Shown: positions 1 to 6,230, counted from the stretch's first letter. The stretch: 9,098 nucleotides of DNA from Cloacimonetes bacterium TCS62 (GCA_001577185.1 LSCM01000039.1:1-9098); one strand, 5' to 3'. The notes: generated from the sequence alone by a model not told the origin. Numbers and translations: made by a program.

Positions 1-1239
1 AAAAACTTTCCGGTAAAAGCATTGATCTTTGATTCTTACTTTGATGTTTATCGTGGAGTAATAGTTTTAGTCCGGATCTTTGAAGGCAAACTATCTAAGG
101 GTGATGATATTATTCTTTTTTCTAATAACAAAAAATTCACTATTGAAGAGATCGGATATTTAGGTCTAACAAAGGTTGAGGCTAATAAGTTGACCGCTGG
201 AGAAGTTGGTTATATAATTGCTAATATTAAAGAAGTAGCTGATGCTAGAGTTGGAGATACTATAACTACTACAGAAAATGGATGCAAGAATCCATTACCG
301 GGTTTTGAAGAACCTAAATCAATGGTCTATAGCGGTTTATTTCCACTTAATAAGGATGACTATGTAAATCTAAGAGAAAGTATGGCGAAATTAAAGCTGA
401 ATGATGCAGCTTTATCCTACGAAAAAGAAAATTCATTAGCGCTGGGCTTTGGTTTTCGTTGTGGTTTCTTGGGTATGCTGCATCTGGAAATCGTGAAAGA
501 AAGATTACTCAGAGAATATAATGTTCCCATAATTACTACTACTCCTAGCGTTAAATTCATCGTTAATCTAAATGATCAAACTCAGAAAATTGTTTATAAT
601 CCTATTGATATGCCAGATCCAATTAATATAGAAAATATCGAAGAACCGATCATGGACGTTGAGATAATAGTTCCTAGTGACTATTTAGGAAATATTTTGC
701 AACTTGTTGAAGAGCGAAGAGGGATTCAAAAAGATATGCAATATATTGATGAGCACAGAATATCGGTACATTATGAAATTCCTTTGATAGAAATTATCTT
801 TGATTTCTATGATAAATTGAAGTCGGTTAGTCGCGGATTTGCTTCTATGGATTATTCATTTAAAGAATATCGTAGAGCTGATGTCGTGAAAGTAGATATT
901 TTAATTAATGGTGATAGAGTCGATGCGATGTCATTTATATGCCATTCAGACAAAGCTTATAGATGGGGGAAGAGTGTAACCGATAAATTAAAAGATGTCA
1001 TACCTCGACATATGTATAAAATAGCTTTACAGGCTTCGATCGGATCAAAGATAATTGCTAGAAGCACGATTAGTGCTATGAGGAAGAATGTGACCGCAAA
1101 GTGTTATGGTGGAGATATAACTAGAAAACGTAAACTACTGGAAAAGCAAAAAGAGGGTAAAAAAAGGATGAAAGAAGTTGGTTCAGTTAATATACCTCAC
1201 GAAGCTTTTTTAGAGGTTCTTAAAGCAGATAGAAGTTAA
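1..1239 (+). CDS. lepA: Elongation factor 4 (LepA), C-terminal part, 5' end outside window
   Basis: LepA is a ribosome-associated translational GTPase that acts in the cytoplasm and can back-translocate tRNAs or aid initiation and ribosome assembly. The reading frame is open from base 1 (aa KNFPVKALIFDSYFD), so the TTG at 22 is an internal leucine codon and not the start. The 412 residues present, against about 600 in the family, mean roughly 190 N-terminal residues including the GTPase domain lie upstream. Seen here: the beta-barrel domain II (ALIFDSYFDVYRGVIVLVRI), the highly conserved LGFGFRCGFLG block near bases 442-474, and the LepA-specific C-terminal domain with IARSTISAMRKNVTAKCYGG and KKLLEKQKEGKKRMKEVGSV-like text (here RKLLEKQKEGKKRMKEVGSV). 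The gene ends in TAA at 1237-1239. This C-terminal domain separates LepA from EF-G. It is followed closely by a small membrane-protein gene, probably co-transcribed. Recognition is very secure. Confidence 0.98.
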   Translation, partial: KNFPVKALIFDSYFDVYRGVIVLVRIFEGKLSKGDDIILFSNNKKFTIEEIGYLGLTKVEANKLTAGEVGYIIANIKEVADARVGDTITTTENGCKNPLPGFEEPKSMVYSGLFPLNKDDYVNLRESMAKLKLNDAALSYEKENSLALGFGFRCGFLGMLHLEIVKERLLREYNVPIITTTPSVKFIVNLNDQTQKIVYNPIDMPDPINIENIEEPIMDVEIIVPSDYLGNILQLVEERRGIQKDMQYIDEHRISVHYEIPLIEIIFDFYDKLKSVSRGFASMDYSFKEYRRADVVKVDILINGDRVDAMSFICHSDKAYRWGKSVTDKLKDVIPRHMYKIALQASIGSKIIARSTISAMRKNVTAKCYGGDITRKRKLLEKQKEGKKRMKEVGSVNIPHEAFLEVLKADRS

Positions 1240-1243
1240 GGAG
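1237..1243 (+). promoter_or_regulatory. Ribosome binding site overlapping the lepA stop
   Basis: TAAGGAG contains the lepA stop codon and a GGAG Shine-Dalgarno core ending 4 bases before the ATG at 1248. It fixes the start of the small downstream gene and suggests that terminating LepA ribosomes could re-initiate there. The motif is seen directly; the coupling is inferred. Confidence 0.75.
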
Positions 1244-1247
1244 AAAA

Positions 1248-1475
1248 ATGAAACCTAAAACAATTATCGTATTAATCTTATTGGCATTATTTTTGATCAT
1301 ATTATTGCAGAATACAAAGGTTGTCAAAATTCAACTTTTATTTTGGAAAATTGAGATGTCACGGATTATTATGCTACCGATAACTTTATTTTTAGGAATC
1401 GTAATAGGATTTATTATTGGGAAGACTAAAAAGAGAAGAGGTGTAACAAGCGATTCTAATCTGGATGAATTTTAA
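1248..1475 (+). CDS. Small LapA-domain (DUF1049) inner-membrane protein
   Basis: This 75-residue protein has two predicted membrane segments, about residues 5-20 and 38-58. They are joined by a short loop with the LapA/DUF1049 hallmarks: a QNT after the first helix (21-23), alternating hydrophobics (VVKIQLLFW, FW at 32-33), then the S-x-x-x-x-x-P-x-x-L-x-x-G-x-x-x-G pattern of the second helix. A basic stretch KTKKRRG (59-65) and an acidic tail (NLDEF) follow and should be cytoplasmic. In Escherichia coli the family member LapA works with LapB in controlling lipopolysaccharide synthesis. Here only the domain is visible, with no adjacent lapB-like TPR gene, so that function is not assured. The start is set by ATG 4 bases after GGAG. 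It lies 8 bases after lepA and is probably in the same operon. The family call is good; the biological role is uncertain. Confidence 0.8.
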   Translation: MKPKTIIVLILLALFLIILLQNTKVVKIQLLFWKIEMSRIIMLPITLFLGIVIGFIIGKTKKRRGVTSDSNLDEF

Positions 1476-1481
1476 TCCTAG

Positions 1482-1511
1482 ATGGGATCATTGTTACTAA
1501 TGTAATCTCAT
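1482..1511 (+). other. Weak stem-loop in the lapA-like/hppA intergenic region
   Basis: ATGGGAT (1482-1488) pairs with ATCTCAT (1505-1511) through 7 pairs including one G-U. Inside it, CATT (1489-1492) pairs with AATG (1499-1502) after a two-base bulge, leaving a 6-base loop. No U-tract follows, so it is not a normal intrinsic terminator. It could be a 3' end stabiliser, a poor terminator or chance. The 111 bases of 1476-1586 hold this hairpin, the promoter-like elements and the hppA ribosome binding site, and no gene. Confidence 0.3.
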
Positions 1512-1524
1512 ACAAAATCCAAAC

Positions 1525-1569
1525 TTGACACTAAATAGCTCGTTTTTTTTGTGAATAAAATTATATAAT
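1525..1569 (+). promoter_or_regulatory. Promoter region candidate for hppA
   Basis: A perfect TTGACA lies at 1525-1530 and a perfect TATAAT at 1564-1569, but they are 33 bases apart, too far to act as one sigma-70 pair. After TTGACA come 12 bases, a run of eight T (1543-1550), and a weaker TGAATA (1552-1557) at 21-base spacing. TATAAT alone could be a -10 with a degenerate -35. A promoter here is likely given the gap and the strong hppA ribosome binding site, but the exact elements are unresolved. Confidence 0.45.
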
Positions 1570-1574
1570 ACAAT

Positions 1575-1580
1575 AGGAGG
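1575..1580 (+). promoter_or_regulatory. Strong Shine-Dalgarno of hppA
   Basis: AGGAGG ends 6 bases before the ATG at 1587. It is the best Shine-Dalgarno match in the window, decides the hppA start and suggests high expression, as expected for an abundant membrane ion pump. Confidence 0.85.
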
Positions 1581-1586
1581 TTTCGA

Positions 1587-3905
1587 ATGGTACCAACAAT
1601 TTGGTATATTGCTCCACTTGGGGCAATAACAGCTCTTATTTTTTCATTTATACTCTTTAAAGGTGTAAAAAAATCTGATGAGGGTAATGAATCAATGAAG
1701 AGAATAGCAAAACATGTAAGAGATGGTGCTTTTGCTTATCTTAGGCAACAGTATAAAGGTGTTGCGATCTTTTTTTTGATCGCATTTATTATATTCAATA
1801 TCATGGCCTGGGTTATGAATGTACTTCATCCCTTGATCCCATGGGCATTTCTCACAGGTGGTTTTTTTAGTGGTTTAGCTGGCTTCATAGGGATGAATAC
1901 AGCAACTCTTGCTTCCAATCGTACTGCTCAAGGTGCTTCCCAAAGCCTAAATAAAGGGCTTAAAGTGGCTTTCCATGGTGGTAGCGTTATGGGATTAGTT
2001 GTTGTCGGTCTTGCTCTTGTTGATATCTCTGCTTGGTTTTTTATTTTAAGGTGGTGGAGCATATCTCATCCCGCAACTATGAATTTACACACAATTACAG
2101 TAATTATGCTTAGTTTTGGAATGGGTGCATCTACTCAAGCGCTGTTTGCCCGTCTTGGCGGTGGTATATATACAAAAGCTGCTGATGTGGGAGCAGACCT
2201 CGTGGGAAAAGTTGAAGCAGGGATACCAGAGGATGATCCTCGTAATCCTGCCACAATTGCAGATAATGTTGGTGATAATGTTGGTGATGTTGCTGGTATG
2301 GGTGCTGATTTATATGAATCATATTGTGGTTCAATTTTAGCAACCGCTGCTCTAGGTATGGCAGCAGTAACTCAAATCTTTGGACATAACACTGCTGCGA
2401 TGCATGATTGGGCTATCTATTTTGTAATAGCACCTATGGTTTTAGCTGGCGTAGGAGCCTTTCTTTCAATTTTTGGGATTTATTTAGTATCAACCAAAGA
2501 AGATGCAGGTACAAAAGAATTGATGTTCGCCCTTAATAAGGGAGTTTATGGAAGCTCTATCTTAGTGGCTATCGTAGCATTTATCGTGACAAAATTTATG
2601 TTACCACCCAAATTCTCCTTTGGTGTATTCTTAGCAAGTATTATTGGTTTAGCTGCAGGAGTGCTCATTGGATATTTTACTGAACGCTCAACTTCAGATG
2701 CATATGAACCAACTAGAGGAATTGCAAAGCAGGCAGAATTTGGTCCTGCGACGGTAATTATTGAAGGTTTAGCAGTTGGTATGAAATCTGCAGCAGCACC
2801 AGTGATAGTTATTGGAATTGGCATTTTAGCTGCATTTAGCGTAAGTCATGGATTTACAATTCCTGAAATGGGTCTTTATGGCATAGGTTTTGGTGCTGTA
2901 GGTATGCTTGCAACACTTGGAATTACTTTAGCTATGGATGCTTTTGGACCTATCGCAGATAACGCGGGTGGTAACGCTGAAATGAGTGAATTACCAAAAA
3001 AAGTACGTGATCGTACTGATGCATTAGATTCAGTTGGAAATACTACAGCAGCAACTGGAAAAGGATTTGCAATCGGATCAGCTGCACTTACAGCAATGGC
3101 TCTATTAGCAGCTTATTTGGAAGAGGTACGGAAAGGTCTAGAATTGGATAATGTGAAAGAATTATCTATTGAATTTGCTGGGCAGGTTGTACGTACGGTA
3201 GATGTTGCTAATGCAACTATCGCAGATTTTGTTCATTATTTCGATATAAATTTAATGAATCCTAAATTTTTGATAGGAATTTTTATGGGGGCGATGGTTA
3301 CAATGGTATTTGCAGCTCTAACTATGAAAGCAGTTGGAAGAGCAGCTGGTGCAATGGTTGGTGAAGTTCGTCGTCAGTTTAAGGAAATACCTGGCATATT
3401 GGAACGAAAAAGTGAACCAGAATATGCTAAATGTGTGGAGATCTCTACAAAAGGAGCTCAGAAAGAAATGGTTGCTCCAGCACTTTTAGGAATTCTTGCA
3501 CCAATTGTTGTAGGTTTGATCCTGGGAGTTGCAGGTGTTCTTGGTATTTTAACCGGTGGTCTCACAACGGGATTTGTATTTGCTATAATGATGAATAATG
3601 CCGGCGGTGCCTGGGATAATGCCAAAAAGTATGTAGAGTCTGGAAAACATGGTGGTAAAGGCTCAGATTATCATAAAGCAACAGTTGTGGGCGATACAGT
3701 AGGTGATCCTTTTAAAGATACTTCCGGACCATCAATAAATATTTTAATTAAGTTGATGAGTATGGTTAGCATAGTTTTTGCCGGATTTATTGTTGCTTAT
3801 TCTCCCATGATCCAATCACTTTACAGTGAAAAAGAAAAGCAACTTATAGAAAAGAAGATTGAACCCATCGAAAGAATTGATGATAAAATTACTGATAAAG
3901 AATAA
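1587..3905 (+). CDS. hppA: Membrane-bound, K+-dependent ion-translocating pyrophosphatase
   Basis: This 772-residue integral membrane enzyme hydrolyses pyrophosphate to two phosphates and pumps H+ and/or Na+ across the cytoplasmic membrane, saving energy from biosynthetic pyrophosphate. Most of its length is hydrophobic, consistent with the family's 16 helices. The active-site motifs are all present: DVGADLVGKVE (200-210), DDPRNPATIADNVGDNVGD (216-234), DAFGPIADNAGGNAEM (451-466), and DYHKATVVGDTVGDPFKDT (694-712) with Asp703, Asp707 and Asp711. In GNTTAAT (484-490), Ala488 stands where K+-independent enzymes have Lys, so K+ dependence is predicted. Glu244 in DLYES is in the position of the helix-6 glutamate linked to ion pumping; H+ versus Na+ specificity cannot be read by eye. 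A charged tail of about 25 residues (from about 747) extends the C-terminus. It has its own promoter region and a terminator just downstream. Identity is certain; the pumped ion is not. Confidence 0.98.
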   Translation: MVPTIWYIAPLGAITALIFSFILFKGVKKSDEGNESMKRIAKHVRDGAFAYLRQQYKGVAIFFLIAFIIFNIMAWVMNVLHPLIPWAFLTGGFFSGLAGFIGMNTATLASNRTAQGASQSLNKGLKVAFHGGSVMGLVVVGLALVDISAWFFILRWWSISHPATMNLHTITVIMLSFGMGASTQALFARLGGGIYTKAADVGADLVGKVEAGIPEDDPRNPATIADNVGDNVGDVAGMGADLYESYCGSILATAALGMAAVTQIFGHNTAAMHDWAIYFVIAPMVLAGVGAFLSIFGIYLVSTKEDAGTKELMFALNKGVYGSSILVAIVAFIVTKFMLPPKFSFGVFLASIIGLAAGVLIGYFTERSTSDAYEPTRGIAKQAEFGPATVIIEGLAVGMKSAAAPVIVIGIGILAAFSVSHGFTIPEMGLYGIGFGAVGMLATLGITLAMDAFGPIADNAGGNAEMSELPKKVRDRTDALDSVGNTTAATGKGFAIGSAALTAMALLAAYLEEVRKGLELDNVKELSIEFAGQVVRTVDVANATIADFVHYFDINLMNPKFLIGIFMGAMVTMVFAALTMKAVGRAAGAMVGEVRRQFKEIPGILERKSEPEYAKCVEISTKGAQKEMVAPALLGILAPIVVGLILGVAGVLGILTGGLTTGFVFAIMMNNAGGAWDNAKKYVESGKHGGKGSDYHKATVVGDTVGDPFKDTSGPSINILIKLMSMVSIVFAGFIVAYSPMIQSLYSEKEKQLIEKKIEPIERIDDKITDKE
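1763..1784 (+). repeat. Perfect inverted repeat with T8 spacer inside hppA
   Basis: TGCGATC (1763-1769) and GATCGCA (1778-1784) are perfect complements separated by eight T. They lie within the first-helix codons of hppA (VAIFFLIAF, about residues 59-67). As RNA this would form a 7-bp hairpin with a U8 loop about 175 bases into the coding sequence. It may be simple codon coincidence (GTT GCG ATC and TTG ATC GCA). Confidence 0.4.
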
Positions 3906-3924
3906 CGAAAATAAATTTCTTTAC

Positions 3925-3957
3925 AAAAGACGAGGCAAATTGTCTCGTCTTTTTATT
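3925..3957 (+). terminator. Intrinsic terminator of hppA, abutting the next start codon
   Basis: AAAAGACGAGGCA (3925-3937) pairs with TGTCTCGTCTTTT (3941-3953) as a 13-bp stem with one G-U pair and a 3-base AAT loop. The U-rich run is 3950-3957 (five T, A, TT). It begins 19 bases after the hppA stop, a classic position and shape for Rho-independent termination. Unusually, the T-tract is followed at once by the ATG (3958) of the patatin-like gene, so the terminator occupies the whole translation initiation region of that gene. The hairpin is seen directly; termination is inferred. Confidence 0.88.
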
Positions 3958-6093
3958 ATGAAAAAGATATTAGTATTGATTCTGATAGTTCTATTAACTA
4001 TTTCTTTGTCTGCTGAAGAGAAAATTGGGCTTGCACTCAGTGGTGGCGGGGCTCGAGCTCTTGCTCATATTGGTGTACTCAAAGTAATAGATAAAAAGAA
4101 TATCCCAATTGACTATATAGCCGGAACTTCTGTTGGAGCAGTTGTTGGAGGATTATATGCCATGGGTTATTCGGCTGAAAAAATTGAAAAGATAATATTA
4201 GACCTAGAGTGGAATGATATCTTAAATGATGAAATATCAAGAGATGATGTTTATATAAGCCAGAAGAGATGGAAACCATATGCTAATGTATTTTTTGATC
4301 TAGATAACAATTTCAAACCTAACCTGCCAAGAGCATTTGTACCAGGGAATGATCTTGTTAATAAACTTTTTGAGTTAACCTATCCAGTATCTACAACCAG
4401 GGATTTTGATGAGTTGGAAATTCCATTTAGATGCGTTTCTACTAATATTATCACTGGTAAAAAGAAGGTATTTTCCAATGGATCATTGCATGAAGTGATG
4501 AGAGCTTCTATGTCATTTCCATCTGTAATTTCTCCATTTCAGTTAGAAGATAATCTCTATATAGATGGTGGAATAACCGATAATTTGCCAACTGGTGTTG
4601 TCAAGAATATGGGAGCGGATTTCATTATTGGTGTTGATGCTAGTAGTGATCTAAAAACAAATGAAGAACTTATAACCTTGGTAGATGTTTTAGAACAAAC
4701 TGTTAACGTAAATATATCTGAAAATATCAAGAAATCTAGGAATATCTGTGATGTATTAATAAAAATTGATTTGGATAATATTGATCTTTTAAATTTTGAT
4801 AAAAAAGAACAAATCATCGCTATTGGAGAAAGAGCAGCCCAAAATTATTTTTCAGATCTTAATTATAATTTCTCCATAAGAAATAAGATCACTAATAATG
4901 TAACAAACACACAGAAGTTATTGATCTCGGATATTGATGTCTCCGGTAACAACTATTTAAGTGATAGAAAAATTAAGGAATATGTAGGGCTTAAGCCAGG
5001 TGAAAGATATTCTCAAAGAGAAATTAGCCATGCGATCATGAAAGCTTATAACTCTCAGTTATTTCGAGCTATTTATCCTGTGATCTCTAAGATAGGTGAA
5101 AAGAATATACTGAAGATAAAAGTGAGTGAAAGAAAAAGAAAAAGATTAGGCTTTGCTTTTTCATATAATTCATATAATGAAATGTCGGCTGGATTAACAC
5201 TTGAAATGAATAATTTGATCCAACACAATTCAAAACTGATAGCAAATATAAATATTGGTGATAAAAAATTTATTAAATTTGACTATGTAAAAAACTTTGG
5301 TAAACATTACGGCATCTATTTTCGATTATTCCCAAATTTATCTGAACGAAAAATATATTCCTATAATTCAGATCATGAGAAAACTAGAAGTGTAAGATCG
5401 TTAGAAATGAGTACTACAGCAGGAATCGGACTTTATGCTTCAGAAGCTGTGATTATGGAAGCATACCTTTATGGATTCAGAAAAAAACTCTATAAAGATA
5501 TTGCAGAGTTTGATGATACTGAATTTCATTCAAGTGGAATCGGTTTTAAAACTTATCATGAGAGTCTTGATGATCCGGTTTTTCCTATGAAAGGTTCGGA
5601 AATCATGCTAAAATATTCCTCGGCAAAAGAGGGTGTATTTAGCGAAGATGGAAACAAAAAATTTTTTTCGAAAATTAAAATGCTGCTTCCAATAAGTGAT
5701 AGGGTGTCTTTAAAGTACAAATTTGAATATGGCTCCTATTTTGAGAATTCGGATGTTGATTATGATCCGTTTTTTATTGGTGGTGTTGATAGTTTTCTTG
5801 GATTAAATGCAGGTGAGTTGAGTGCACCGATCTATAAGATAAATACCATAGCATTGAGAATAGAACCTTGGAGATCTTTCTATTGTGATATGCAGTTCAA
5901 TATCTTAAATTTAGGAAATCTTGATTATTGGCTCCCAGAAGAAAATTTCTATCGAGGTATTGGGATTAAACTTGGTTATAAATCTGTAATTGGTCCATTG
6001 AGATTAGGCGCAGCTCTTGATGAAGAATTTAAAGAGTATTTTTATCTATCCCTTGGATACGAGTTTGATCCATTTGAGTTTTCAAACAGATGA
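3958..6093 (+). CDS. Patatin-like phospholipase with POTRA and outer-membrane beta-barrel (type Vd / PlpD-like)
   Basis: A 711-residue protein built like the PlpD family: a secreted patatin lipid hydrolase joined to its own POTRA and outer-membrane barrel. The start at 3958 gives a clear signal peptide (MKKILVLILIVLLTISLSA, cleavage near residue 19). The patatin domain, about 21-300, has the oxyanion loop GGGAR (29-33), nucleophile Ser58 in GTSVG (56-60) and catalytic Asp203 in DGG (203-205), so it should be active on lipids or phospholipids. A POTRA-like segment spans about 321-393 (LLISDIDVSGNNYLSDRKI). The rest, about 395-711, alternates polar and hydrophobic residues as a bacterial surface-antigen barrel, ending in GYEFDPFEF plus SNR. 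The stop is TGA with TAA directly after. No Shine-Dalgarno precedes this ATG. The frame stays open upstream to an ATG at 3880 overlapping hppA, which would add 26 residues before the signal peptide and is less likely. The natural substrate is unknown. Confidence 0.92.
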   Translation: MKKILVLILIVLLTISLSAEEKIGLALSGGGARALAHIGVLKVIDKKNIPIDYIAGTSVGAVVGGLYAMGYSAEKIEKIILDLEWNDILNDEISRDDVYISQKRWKPYANVFFDLDNNFKPNLPRAFVPGNDLVNKLFELTYPVSTTRDFDELEIPFRCVSTNIITGKKKVFSNGSLHEVMRASMSFPSVISPFQLEDNLYIDGGITDNLPTGVVKNMGADFIIGVDASSDLKTNEELITLVDVLEQTVNVNISENIKKSRNICDVLIKIDLDNIDLLNFDKKEQIIAIGERAAQNYFSDLNYNFSIRNKITNNVTNTQKLLISDIDVSGNNYLSDRKIKEYVGLKPGERYSQREISHAIMKAYNSQLFRAIYPVISKIGEKNILKIKVSERKRKRLGFAFSYNSYNEMSAGLTLEMNNLIQHNSKLIANINIGDKKFIKFDYVKNFGKHYGIYFRLFPNLSERKIYSYNSDHEKTRSVRSLEMSTTAGIGLYASEAVIMEAYLYGFRKKLYKDIAEFDDTEFHSSGIGFKTYHESLDDPVFPMKGSEIMLKYSSAKEGVFSEDGNKKFFSKIKMLLPISDRVSLKYKFEYGSYFENSDVDYDPFFIGGVDSFLGLNAGELSAPIYKINTIALRIEPWRSFYCDMQFNILNLGNLDYWLPEENFYRGIGIKLGYKSVIGPLRLGAALDEEFKEYFYLSLGYEFDPFEFSNR

Positions 6094-6134
6094 TAAGTAG
6101 ACATATTGTTAACCATTCAACCACTATTATATAA

Positions 6135-6150
6135 ATTTTTTAATAAAAAT
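6135..6150 (+). other. AT-only inverted repeat downstream of the patatin-like gene
   Basis: ATTTTT (6135-6140) and AAAAAT (6145-6150) form a 6-bp inverted repeat with a 4-base spacer. With no G or C it would be an unstable hairpin, and it is not followed by a U-tract, so a terminator call is weak. No better terminator is visible between the patatin-like gene and lon. Confidence 0.2.
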
Positions 6151-6167
6151 GATAGTAATTTATCATT
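6148..6167 (+). promoter_or_regulatory. Inverted repeat overlapping the lon -35 candidate
   Basis: AATGATA (6148-6154) and TATCATT (6161-6167) are perfect 7-base inverted arms with a 6-base spacer. The right arm overlaps the first bases of TTGACC (6166-6171). The position suits an operator, but the repeat is AT-rich and could be chance. It does not resemble the CIRCE (HrcA) element. Confidence 0.35.
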
Positions 6168-6198
6168 GACCTAAAAACCCGATTCTTTTTTTTAAAAT
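6166..6198 (+). promoter_or_regulatory. Promoter candidate for lon
   Basis: TTGACC (6166-6171) and TAAAAT (6193-6198) match -35 and -10 boxes with one mismatch each, but the 21-base spacing is longer than the usual 17. A run of eight T (6186-6193) leads into the -10. The same order, TTGAC then T8 then an AT-rich -10, is seen before hppA. The predicted transcript start is near 6205, about 25 bases before the lon ATG. Confidence 0.45.
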
Positions 6199-6211
6199 GT
6201 AAACGTACATT
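6196..6211 (+). promoter_or_regulatory. Palindrome at the lon -10/+1 region, possible operator
   Basis: AATGTA (6196-6201), spacer AACG, TACATT (6206-6211): a perfect 6-base dyad overlapping the end of the -10 candidate and the expected transcript start. A repressor bound here would block lon transcription. Which regulator, if any, binds is unknown; it is not a CIRCE element nor an HspR-type HAIR element as I know them. Confidence 0.4.
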
Positions 6212-6221
6212 AATCTATGAC

Positions 6222-6226
6222 GGAGG
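6222..6226 (+). promoter_or_regulatory. Shine-Dalgarno of lon
   Basis: GGAGG ends 4 bases before the ATG at 6231 and fixes the lon start. Confidence 0.8.
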
Positions 6227-6230
6227 ATTC

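Noticed and set aside
22..24. TTG as a start codon for lepA
   Set aside because: The frame is open to base 1 with conserved LepA residues before it (PVKALIFDSYFD), and the missing GTPase domain must lie upstream of the window; the TTG is an internal Leu codon.
1525..1569. TTGACA plus TATAAT as one classical sigma-70 promoter
   Set aside because: Both hexamers are perfect but the 33-base spacing is incompatible with a single promoter; kept only as a promoter region with uncertain elements.
2262..2285. Exact 12-base tandem repeat (GATAATGTTGGT twice)
   Set aside because: It encodes the family-conserved DNVGDNVGD active-site motif of membrane pyrophosphatases, so it reflects protein constraint and not a mobile or regulatory repeat.
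2116..2340. 74-codon plus-strand open frame inside hppA
   Set aside because: It lies wholly within the catalytic-motif region of hppA in another frame, has low-complexity content and no ribosome site.
2131..2343. 70-codon minus-strand open frame rich in His and Gln
   Set aside because: Antisense shadow of the DNVGDNVGD-coding region of hppA; its composition is an artefact of Asp/Asn/Gly codons read backwards.
2546..2824. 92-codon minus-strand open frame inside hppA
   Set aside because: Antisense shadow of a conserved pyrophosphatase region, with no recognisable domain.
4079..4817. Two minus-strand open frames (4079-4279 and 4557-4817) in the patatin-like gene
   Set aside because: Both are antisense to the conserved patatin domain, resemble no family I know, and have no promoter or ribosome site.
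6094..6230. A CIRCE-type (HrcA) heat-shock operator or an sRNA gene upstream of lon
   Set aside because: No TTAGCACTC-N9-GAGTGCTAA match is present, and no stable GC-containing hairpin with a U-tract is visible in the gap.
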